From Tamarix chinensis (taxonomy: Eukaryota; Streptophyta; Magnoliopsida; Caryophyllales; Tamaricaceae), in the NCBI GenBank assembly GCA_030549775.1, contig CM060177.1:27027014-27091013 (forward strand): a stretch of DNA of 64,000 nt, read 5' to 3'. The notes under the pieces are model-generated. The model was not told the origin of the DNA. It saw only the letters and a program-made list of their open reading frames with translations, and searched no databases. This document shows, in pieces, positions 35,340 to 45,505 of the stretch; within the stretch, counting starts at the first letter, position 1, and every line of letters begins with the position of its first letter. Made by a program: the position numbers and the translations under genes.

Positions 35340-35800
35340 TAAGAATAATTAAAAATGAAGTAGGTATATTACAAAATGATTTCTCTACCTAATCAAAAGT
35401 TTTGATCTAGAACTGAAGGTCTACAAAACAATTTTACAAGCAAATCATTGTGCATATTTTTTAATCTGTACAACTAAACCATTAGTATATACATGTTTAG
35501 AATCAAATGAAGACTTCATTCCTTGTTCTCCAAACTCCAATCTCCATACTAGGTAAGTGGCAGAAGCTAGGACTCGGAGCCTCGGACAAAAGTGATGAAC
35601 TTGAAAGTCTGGAACAATAGAACCTCTTTAACTTCTTCTAAGAGCTCCAATTACACTATACACGATTGTTATTGTACAACCTTTTGCAATACCAAGCCAA
35701 GACCTGATCTCCTTCCAAACACACACAACAATAGAACAATCAAATAAGAGGTGAGTGTCAGAATCATGAGAAATAAGTTATTACAAGGCAAAAGTAGTGT
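35340..35800 (-). repeat. LINE zf-RVT fragment inside the hAT 3' zone
   Basis: The minus strand shows SHDSDTHLLFDCS, VVCVWKEIRSWLG, IGALRR, ATYLVWRLE and VVQIKKYAQ in the order of a plant LINE C-terminus (about 35775 down to 35440), across frames with stops. A 5'-truncated LINE piece lying between the transposase stop and the hAT right end. Confidence 0.65.
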
Positions 35801-35934
35801 TGTTAGAATAATTTAACATATAATAAGTCATTTAAAGACTTCTAATATAACATATAACCTTCATGTATAGTTGTATAAGTAATTAAATGATGAATAAACA
35901 ACATTTCTACTATATTGTGGAAAAAAAATCAGAA

Positions 35935-36028
35935 ATCACACTGCGACGGCCGCGATACATAATTTATCGACCGCGACACTCCGATACCGCGACACCGCGA
36001 CCGCGACCGCAATCGCGACCGCGGTTTT
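35935..36028. repeat. hAT right subterminal CG-rich repeats
   Basis: CGCGACCGCGACCGC and GCGACACCGCGACCGCG words in an otherwise AT-rich region, ending eight bases before the inverted end proper. Likely transposase-binding zone, inferred. Confidence 0.6.
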
Positions 36029-36377
36029 ATTGTATGATCCCTATCCTTACTCGCATTCATTTATCCTATATGAAATTATTTTTTTACTCTTCATTTATAT
36101 AACCTATAATATATTTTCTGAAACTATAAATAAAAATATAATTAAATCCTAACAATCTAAGTATCTAATTCTAACATTAGACGATGGATTTTACCTTGAA
36201 TCCAATAATTTTAACTAATGGATGTGTAAATAGATATGAATAAACAAATATGACTAAGGAAAAAAAATACCTATCAGATTTAGATACAGTTATAAGTATA
36301 GATTTTCTTATCACGTTTGGATAATAAATAGGGATTATTTGATCATTACACAATCCATTGTCATCCCTATTTTGTAA

Positions 36378-37029
36378 CATCCCTCTTAGCACGGGTAAAG
36401 ATTATGCTTTAAGCAAGATTTTATTAGATCGTAACAGATTGCAGTAAGCAACTGCAGAAACTCTTGCCACAATAGCTTCAGGTAAGAAACCTATTCTTAT
36501 CAATGACAAAGAAAGTCAACACAACTAGAACAAACTATATAGTATATACCACTAGTCAGCATTTATTATTGGTGAACCTAAAAAAATTGCAGAACTTACA
36601 TGATTTTCAGTTTCTAGCCAAGCAAAGAGTTATGCAGCTGCTAATTGCTATAGCTTCCGATAAGAATGAGTAAACAGGCATCTACTTAAATATTCATAAG
36701 AGGTGGCACGGTGGTCCGTCCCCATCAGGATCCTGTGTCAATCTTATCAGCTTGATTGTCCAAACAGGCACTGTCTCTTATCTGCAGAGCACATTTTTAT
36801 TCCTTCAGTAATTTTCTGAAAGGATTAATGCGCTGACAAAACAGGATGACAGAACGCGCATAACAATTGATTCATTTGTCAAAAAAAAAACATGAGCCAA
36901 AAATGGGACAGGTCAGGCACGCACTGCTCGCAGAAAAACCAAGACAAGCATGCTAAATAATAAACATATGACTTAGATGGGCGAGGAAATAGAGAAGCAA
37001 TATTAAGAGTACAAACCACAGGGTAGTTT
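36378..37029. other. Flank downstream of the VHA-E locus
   Basis: Mixed-composition sequence without ORFs or repeat ends. The last codons and 3' UTR of the V-ATPase gene should lie here, but I could not find them. Confidence 0.4.
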
Positions 37030-37933
37030 CTATCGAAAGGCAACATCCAAACGAGCATCTAGAGTGTTCTCACACACTATCTCCCCATCCTGTGAAGCCA
37101 GTACTACTCCTCCAGAGCTTCAAACCACGAAAAAGAACCCAAAATTATCAAAATGAGCAAAACGTCTGTTCTTTTTTTCCTTGTCTGAGATCATAGAATA
37201 CAGAACTTGATTCTATTACCAGGATAGACCATGGGTATCTGAACCAGAAGGTGGCGGAGGGAGATATACACCATCGATAGTAATATAAGGGGCATGTACA
37301 CTAGCCTTCTCAGCATATTCCTTCTTTGCATCCTCCAGTACAGATTCAATCAGCTTCTGATCAACCTCTCTGCAGCGCAACAGTACAGCTGGCTCCTTCA
37401 ACCGCAGAAAACTCTGGAAGCAGAAGCAGAAGCTGAGAGAAAGTAGAGATTAAGAAGATGAATATCAGCAGTGATAAAATTACTTCAAGAGGACATCACA
37501 CCGAAGAAAGAATGAAGCTGACAAAGCCTAAGGAGTCCACCATAGACAGTTATATCAACCTGAACAATCAAGCCTTGAAGAAGCTTCTTATATCCCTTTT
37601 TGTCCTTAAAAATACACAACTCCTTATCAGCAGCTTCCTTCATGCCATTGACAAGATCATCTTGGACTTGAAGAACTTTGATCCGCGATGCATTGAGCTG
37701 CATTGAGTACTCACTGCAGAGAATAATGAAATACTCGATCATGAATAACTAGGTCAGAGCAAGCAAGTGGAGTATTGAGGAAATAACAAAGCAGAAAGTA
37801 CAGAAAATGAAGTTGGACTACAGAAAGACCTTACATCTTCTTACGAACTTCAACTTGCTTAGCTCTTGTCGTACTCCTGTCTTACTTTCTTCTTCTCAGC
37901 TTCTAATAGTTGCAGCTTCTCGATATTGAATTC

Positions 37934-40236
37934 CTGTTACGAAAAAACAAAACAGAGACCATGAATGACTAATTAATAAATATATAAAGAAAATGGCATC
38001 CATATCATGATAATCACGCCACATCTAATCTATTCACACATAAAAATTCAGGTTGACACATGTGCGGTAAAATGATCAAAACAAACTCAAATTTAAGATC
38101 CAAAAAATGCGTTGGACTCTTATTTCAATAACTTTCCAATAACATCTATATTATAGGGTAGATATTGTTCTCCAGACTTCGACCTTTGCTTCTTTCCGAT
38201 GTGATTCATAAGTCGATCCTTAAAATCTTAAATACTTCTGAATCATCTCCCCTCATAACATTCGACATTACTCATTTCTTAGATATCACAGTTTTCATAA
38301 TGGACAATCTCCTTTCCTTGATTAACTACTACTAAACCATGGTGACAACATAAATTTTTAGGAAGCACCACCAACCTAGACTACCATCCTTTCATTGAAC
38401 CTCATAAGTAACAATTATACCCATACAATAAAAAATTTGTCGAGATGTATCGAATTTTGAACCTATCAAAACAATATCTCAGCGATAAGCGACAAAGAAA
38501 CAATTTTTCCCAATACTGACTGATATTTACCGAAATCTGTTGATAAAAAAAAAAAATAGAAACCCAGCATGTACAATATCCTCCGACACCCCTATACCAC
38601 AATGCTGCAACCATAGTTTCATTACCCAACTCCAACATCATTGTTGGCACTCATATTGCCTTTAAGATGCCATTTTTTTTCCCCATTTGCAATATAGTGC
38701 CTCTCTGAACTCACACAAGAGGTCCATGTGGCTTGTATACTGATGGTGGCTAGCCTTTAAGGAGCTTCTACCTTCTCCTTTGGTTTTCTTCATCTTTATA
38801 AGTAGTTAGAAACAACAAATGAGCTTTATCTTTCCATCCAATGCAACTCAACAATTAGAATGAGAAAGTCCACTACTAAGCCCACTTCAATTAGTTAATA
38901 TTATTTAAAAAATTTATATGATAACTACTAATCCCTCAAATTGAAATTGAAATATATTTTAGCAGTTCTTATTTTGTATAGAAAAATATTTAATTAATAC
39001 AAAAACATATAGTAAAAAATCAATATTAAGTGTAATTTTTATTTAGCACATCCTAATCCCTTAGTTTTTTTCGAATTATTATCACATATAAGCTTTGAAG
39101 TGTGTCCATCAACGCATTTTTAGCAATCTCACCAAGGACAATTTATTTGATCCTTTTTCCCCCTACCTGGAAACTCCCGAGCATTGGCTTTGTAGCACTG
39201 TTAGAAAATAATATGATGCAGAAATAAGGTTTCACACTGGTCAATTAAGCCCATCAGAGAGAAATTGGAATTTTTCATAGGTTAATACAAGAGACTAAAG
39301 CTCTATTTAGTTTTAAGAATGTTTTAAGAAAAAAAAATTAAAGTCAAAATACTTTTTTCCAAACTTTCCTTAAAAATAACCAAATAGCTGATATTTAATA
39401 ATTTTATTTCTTACTCTCTTTTTTATTCATTATCCCATGTAAACCAAACAACAAAAATCCTTTTTATTTTCTTTCTTTTCTTTAAAACTTTCCAAGAACT
39501 AAATGGAGTATAAGAGTTGTAAGTAATCATTTAAATCACAGACTAAATTTAGACCACCTTACGCAATACTCCTCACCCAAAGGTTACAACCTCCCGAGAA
39601 CGGAGACATTCCACAGTTTGCATCTTGCATTCCAAAATGTTTTAAGGGCGCAAATGATGAGGAATGACATATTGTCTTGGAAACGTCTGGGGCAATTCTT
39701 GGGAACACAAACCCCAGAAGCAAGTTTCAGAGACTTAACTGTAATGCAAGGACTAGTACGGGCTGCGAAACAAACCCTAAGTATGCTCTTGATCATTCGA
39801 TTCGAGGACCAATTTCACAATCCCTCATTCCCTTGTCGACAAAAAATTATCCCCTTGCTGGAAGCAAGCATTATCACTATCAGGCACACATTAGGGACAT
39901 CAAGCCGAAAAAATAATCATTTAGATAGCCTCCAATAAGAAACGCAAGCAAGTGCATGAACAATAGCAGATCGAAAACGAACTGGGAACAGTCTAGAGTA
40001 GAAAGTATGGACTACTAAAAAGTAGTGAGCAATGAGCATATATCCGAGGCACCAAAAATAAACATTGGAAAGAAAAAACTAATACAGTAACAAGCACCAG
40101 CTAATCTGATCAGACACAAGGTAGAAACCAATACGTGAAAACATATACGAATCAATATCTCAAACAAAAAACAATTGAATAACAGAAATCCAAAAAAAAA
40201 AAAAAACAATGAGAGAGGTAATGAGTAAAGACTGAC
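37934..40236 (-). other. First intron of the VHA-E locus, 2.3 kb
   Basis: Donor GTCAGT and acceptor TAACAG. AT-rich, with a 212-bp MITE at 39299-39510. Small ORFs inside show no similarity. Confidence 0.8.
39299..39510. mobile_element. Tourist-like MITE in the VHA-E first intron
   Basis: Ends AGCTCTATTTAGTTTTAAG and, on the minus strand, TACTCCATTTAGTTCTTGG, with TAA at both borders (39296-39298, 39511-39513). Same family as 15548 and 42638. Confidence 0.75.
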
Positions 40237-40387
40237 CTCCTCAGCAGAGACAGAAATCTCGTTGGCTTTTTCCTCGGCTTCCTGACGGATGAACCGGACC
40301 ATCTGCTGGATTTGTCTCGATACATCTGCGTCATTCATCTTCTCTGCTTCTACAAAACTCTTCTTTCCCTCTGCCTCTAATAATTAA

Positions 40388-40595
40388 TACTCCATTTGAT
40401 TGATGAAAAATTTTAAAAGAAAAAAAAATATGAAGAAAATAATTTTTTATGTTTGGTTTACATGAGATAATAAAATAGAAAAAGAAGATGGTATAAACTT
40501 TGTAAAGATTAACTATATAATTTTCTTTGAGAAAAATTTGAAGGAAAGTATTTTCATTTTTTTTTCCTTAAACTTTCTTAGAATTAAATAGTGCC
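40388..40595. mobile_element. Tourist-like MITE just upstream of the VHA-E start
   Basis: Ends TACTCCATTTGATTGATG and, on the minus strand, GGCACTATTTAATTCTAAG. It lies 50 bases upstream of the ATG of the minus-strand gene, so within or next to its 5' UTR. TAA precedes it; the other side reads AAG. Confidence 0.65.
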
Positions 40596-42637
40596 AAGGA
40601 ATGGATAATTGGTGATTGATCAACAAAAGCAATAAAGTTTAGTGGAAAGGAAAATATAGAAAAAAGAAAATTGAAGGAAAAAAAATAATAGAAATTAATT
40701 TTCTTTTCTTTGTTTAGTTGTCAGAGAAAATTTTGTGGAAAATTAAAATTTTGGAAAATATTTTTAGCATTTGGCATATAGAAAGAAAATTATGAGAAAA
40801 CTCGAATATTATTATTTTAATTTTTTATATATTGAATAAAAATTAAAATATTGTATTAATATATAAAAATTTTCTTAAAGTCTATAATAAAATTATAAAA
40901 ATTATATAAACTCAATACTAATTCCAAATTTTTTCAAAAAAGTTCTAAAATATTACATATATAACTAAGCATAATTTAAAAAAATATATTTGTAAAATAT
41001 TAATAACATTCAAAAATTCCTATTAATAAGAGATAGAGTAAGCAAAAATAAAATAAAATATATCATCCTACTTTACTTACCAAAGTAAGAATTTAAAAAC
41101 CAAAACTCATGCAAACCAATAAAGCTTTTAAACATTAATATGTCAAGATCGACACAGAGAATTTTTTTTTATAAATATCTAAAAAGGGATTATATTAAAA
41201 ATATAATTTCAACTAAATTAAATTTTTCCCAAAATAATAAATAAAGTAAGAAAAAATTATACACACACAGAGACATTTAAATTTATTTATATACAATTAT
41301 ATACAAAATAAAAATTATAAAAAATGTATAAATATTTTTTTGAATAGGATATTATTTGTATTTTTCGGATCAGATATTTGTTTCGTTTGACTTTTCGTTG
41401 ACTGGATCATATATTTGATTTGAAAAAAATTAGATCGGTTATTTGCTTTTTCGGATCGGATCGCTTCGGATATCAGATTAAATGAGCAGATATCGAATAA
41501 CATGAACAACTCTATTAAATATATATCTGTTTTATATCCATATCAATTCGTCTCTATTTACCTAATATAAAATTTTATTTATATTTTTTTATTTATATAA
41601 CATCAAATATATTTTTTAAAGTTAAAAGTAAAAATATAATTAAATTTAAACAATTTAAATATATAATTTTAATATTAAATGATTTGTATTTTGAATTGAA
41701 TGTGTTTTATTTGAAATTTGATGGATTTTATTAGGTAAATATATAAATAAATATAGAAAATGGAAGAAAAAAATATGTAGCAAATTTGGATACAAAAATA
41801 TGCTAGACTGCAACAGAATCATTGTAAAGTAATTAAAATTAGCGAAAAAGTTAAATTTGACAAAAGATATATGTATGTATTGTATATATATAGGGGGTGG
41901 GAAAGAAAAAAAAACATTTATAGATGACAACTTGTCAAAGAAAGAAGATATGGGTTAGATAAGAGGAGGAGGATCTGAAAAGTTTGTTGTCGGAGAGTGT
42001 GCTCAATAAACTTTCCTGACTTTTTATTTTTTTTCCTCAAGTTTTTGCAAGGAAAATAATCTAGTATAAATGTCCTCCTCTTTTTCATCCCAATTTTCTT
42101 TCTTCGTAATTTTTTTGACAACCAAACACTATAAAAGTATTTTCTATCAAATTTTCTTTTCTTTTCTTAAAATTTTTCCAGAACCAAACATAGCATAAAT
42201 AATGTCGTTATCAGTGAAATTGAATTGTCTCGTTTTGTGACGGAGCAACGGAGGCGTAAGTATTTCGTTCTTTAATCGTTGCCCTCCCTAGAGGAGATTT
42301 CTTGACCGAAAATTATCATTAGAACTTTGAATCAATAAATTACGGACGATGAATAAAAAACAGCAATATTGACATCTGACGAACAAACAATCTCTTGTAA
42401 ACCTGATGATGATTTTTTTTAGTGTCACCCTGATGATGAATTAGATGCACATTTTAGATACCCTTTGTTAACTTAAATTACTTCTAAATTAGAGTTTGTC
42501 ATGAACGAATAAAATTAATTATTAATAATATCTGTAACAAACTATATTTATATTTAAATAAAAATAAAATGGATTATATAAAATTATTAAGGTATTTATT
42601 TATTTGAAAAGAAAAACTAAGCAATTCTGTGCATTAA
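40596..42637. other. AT-rich upstream flank with MITE-like debris
   Basis: Contains CCAAACATAGCATAA at 42183-42198 and TTTAGTTGTCAGAGAAAATT near 40713, which look like ends of further decayed MITEs but cannot be paired. Around 41390-41500 there is GGATCGGAT-type low complexity. No gene. Confidence 0.4.
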
Positions 42638-42854
42638 GGCACTATTTGTTTCTAAGAAAGTTTAAGGGAAAGAAAATTAAAATTAAAATACTTTCCTTTA
42701 AATTTTCTTCAAAGAAAATTATATAGTTAATTTTTAGCAATTTTATACCATATTCTTTTTCTATTTCATTATCTCATTTAAACCAAATACAAAAAAAAAA
42801 TTCTTCATCATTTTCTTTCTTTTCTTTGAAACTTTCCATGAATCAAATAGAGCA
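42638..42854. mobile_element. Tourist-like MITE, TAA target duplication
   Basis: 217 bp with ends GGCACTATTTGTTTCTAAG and, on the minus strand, TGCTCTATTTGATTCATGG, TAA on both sides (42635-42637, 42855-42857). Best-preserved family member here. Confidence 0.78.
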
Positions 42855-42857
42855 TAA

Positions 42858-44726
42858 TACAAGAACAATTAGAAAGGTGGAAGTAATGTGGGGGTGACGT
42901 GTTTATTAGGTAAACTATTTAAAATTTGGTACGACATAAATTAATAATACGTCTAAGGGATGAAATATTTAATAACTTATTTGATACAAAATAAATTAAT
43001 ATATATTAATAATTTTAAAATTTTGTATTTAATAAATACCAATAGTCGAATCTATTTAATAAAGACGGTACCATAGGATAGTTTAAATATTTAATAAAAA
43101 ATAGTTGATTATATTTTTTAAAAATAAGGGTGAATAATATATATAGTGTGGTTTTTTAAATAAAAAACGATGTAAAGTATATAGAAACCCATAATATAGA
43201 TAATAAGATGTAAAATAAACAAAGCATTTGAAGAGTTGAAAAGATAAAATGTAAAAAATAATCATTAATTTAAGGAGTTAGTTTCTATGGAGTAAGAGTA
43301 AAATAAAATACTATTTACTATATATTTTTATTATCCAACAAGTATTTGGAAAAATTTTGATAGTTATTTCAAAAATATAAAGCCGTAGAAAAGTTAAGTA
43401 GATTTTTTTTTACTACTACCTTGCTTTTGTGTGTGCGTGCACATGTGCGGAAGCTAATTATAAAATATTAATTGTTATCTCCTTATTTAATACGAGTTTA
43501 ATTTACTTTGAAATTATCATATTAAGAATAGGGCAAAATATATACAAACATTGAGCAATAAAACAAGAGAAATTGATAAAGTATAAAAGAGTTTGAAGAT
43601 ATACTCTGAATATAGTTATAATTAAAATACAAAGAAAAAATATATGTGAAATAAGAGTCCATAAGGTATTTGGAAAAAAAATGAGTCACCCGATAACTCA
43701 AACTCTGCATCCAAAAATTCATACACAGAAAAGTCACTCCACCATAGAAAATACATTAAAGAAGTCCTTGGTAACATACACAATAATAATTGGATCATTT
43801 GTTAGTGGAAATAAACATCATCCATATAAAGAAAATACTTACATATTGTGTAATGTAACAATAAGCATCAATAGTAAATAACTTGCATAACATATAAGGT
43901 TATATAAAGTGAGAAAACACTATACATACACACTACTCATGATATGAGATGATATAAGAATGCAACTATATTAAAGCTCATACATAAGTGATCACACAAT
44001 TCCAATTATTTTAAACACATTGAAACCAAGAACATACAAGTAGCATTTTCTCCTCCTCTTTTCCCTATATATGGATGAAAGATAATCAACCTCATTTATG
44101 TTCTCACATCTATAGTAAAATATGCTTACGTTATTAATAAACCATTAATCTTTAAGTACACATACCCCCTATAAGTTAGTGGATCAAACAAATATAAAGT
44201 AGATTATGGTCCTTTGGTTTTGATAGAACCAAGCAATAGTTTTATTAAATTCAAACATTTGTTCCCAACTCGTGTGCCCATCCACTTTAAGATATCAGTG
44301 TCTTATTGCTACATTAATCAACACTTAACATGACACAATGCATTAGTTGAGTTACTCAAGGTCATCATACTTCCATTTCTATTACCATCAACTTATTATA
44401 TGGGAAAAATTGCTTTATCATCCCTCATAGAGAATATCAGTTATCATGAATTCATATCAAAAATTAGATATTATCCTTTCAATTACTATTTCCAAACTAA
44501 GTCCTTTTTCCTTATATTATCATATTCATGCTACCACAGAATTATCCCAAGTACTTTACATACTACACTTATCATATTCACAACCTAAAAATACTTATAT
44601 AGTCTCAATTTTTCACATTTCACCCAAATCGATCATAACATCCTTAATTCGCCTAATTACCTCAAAATTTCTTATTATCATAACTTCATCCATACATGTC
44701 TAAACCTTAACATATTATCAATTAAA
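42858..44726. other. AT-rich intergenic stretch
   Basis: Short ORFs (up to 85 codons at 44446-44703) have low-complexity composition and no recognised similarity. No repeat ends found. Confidence 0.4.
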
Positions 44727-45505
44727 TGTAATGTAAAACCCTTAAGGAATATATTATCGTACTTTATTTATAAAAAAACAACATCTAAATTGACAAAAAT
44801 GCCCTTAAGGTAAAAAATCATCCAAAATCTACCAACTAAAATATACGGATGGAAAACAAACAAAAATGGAAAAATCAAATAATCCATGGAAGCATGTTTT
44901 CTGCAAAAGGGAAACACAAATAATGAAGGTTCCAAATGGGTAAAGATGGATGCATAATGATTTTATAAAGTCAAATATGCAAAAATATTTAACTTTGAAA
45001 TTGATTCAAAGTTAAAATAGATTAAAATGGAGAAATAGGCAAAAATTATCTATCAAGAAAAATAAAATTTATGCGATCTTACGATTTGGAAGGAATGGGC
45101 TAACTTAAAATTTTTTTGACTCTCTCTAAACTTAGAATATTTTTATAAGAAACGAGACTTTTTGGATTTAAAATAGAAAATCACATAAATTATGATTTTT
45201 CACAAATGACTAAAATATTTTTGCAAATGAATAAATAATTAACGAAAGGCTCGAAAATGATGCTGAAAGTATCGAAATGAACAAATAACCTTGGAAATAT
45301 TTTTTATGAATGCGTTAAAATGATTGTAAATGACACAATTAGAGAATTTGCATAAAAGAATAATTTTTCTTAAATGAGTATTGAAATAAGTGTTAAAAAG
45401 CTCAAATTTAATATAAATGGTTTGGAAAACCATGATAGAAACTTTTTAAGTGGATTACAAGCATAATTAAATGGAAATTAGGGTTAAAAAATTTAGTGCA
45501 TTACA
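44727..45505. repeat. Possible solo LTR (TGTAATG...CATTACA)
   Basis: Begins TGTAATGTAAAACCC and ends AGTGCATTACA, so its ends are 7-bp inverted repeats of the TG...CA kind. The flanking pentamers TTAAA and TAATA do not match, which weakens the call. Confidence 0.3.

Larger units (their letters stand above)
28581..36036 (+). mobile_element. Large hAT transposon, 7456 bp, transposase gene decayed
   Basis: Ends CATACAATGAAATCGCGG and, on the minus strand, CATACAATAAAACCGCGG, inside an exact 8-bp duplication ATCCCTAT. Both subterminal zones are CG-rich and full of short repeats (CGAAATATCG types at 28600-28760; CGCGACCGCGACC types at 35940-36025), which in hAT elements are transposase-binding sites. 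The transposase gene runs 30848-35059 with introns. The 5' non-coding zone has a GC-rich block and long direct repeats. The preserved target duplication points to a younger insertion than the surrounding MITE. Confidence 0.87.
28403..36369. mobile_element. hAT-type MITE split by the large hAT element (parts 28403-28580 and 36045-36369)
   Basis: Left end TAAGGATGGCAAT, right end on the minus strand TAGGGATGACAAT. Flanks TTTTGTAG (28395-28402) and TTTTGTAA (36370-36377) agree at 7 of 8 positions. Removing the 7.46-kb inner element and one 8-bp duplication leaves about 503 bp. The right part resembles the element at 12888-13368. Confidence 0.78.
37030..40338 (-). pseudogene. VHA-E: Vacuolar H+-ATPase subunit E gene, five exons seen, two lesions
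   Basis: Exons 40338-40237 (MNDADVSRQIQQMVRFIRQ, then EISVSAEE), 37933-37835 (EFNIEKLQLLEAEKKKVRQE), 37713-37560 (EYSMQLNASRIKVLQVQDDL), 37413-37220 (LRLKEPAVLLRC to DTHGLS) and 37117-37030 (SGGVVLASQDG, ENTLDARLDV). All joins have GT-AG borders and family phases. Subunit E is a peripheral stalk part of the tonoplast/endosomal proton pump, about 230 aa. Exon 2 has 99 bases where the splice phase and family length ask for 101: two bases are missing after EYD, and the downstream KQVEVRKK lies in another frame. In exon 5 TAG (37032-37030) replaces the Gln before KLP, and the expected LPEIRK-type end is absent. Retained introns argue for a duplicated gene, not a retrocopy. Sequencing error is possible for one lesion, less so for both. 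Confidence 0.88.

Noticed and set aside
39618..39938. 106- and 79-codon ORFs
   Set aside because: They lie in the first intron of the VHA-E locus and have no recognisable similarity.
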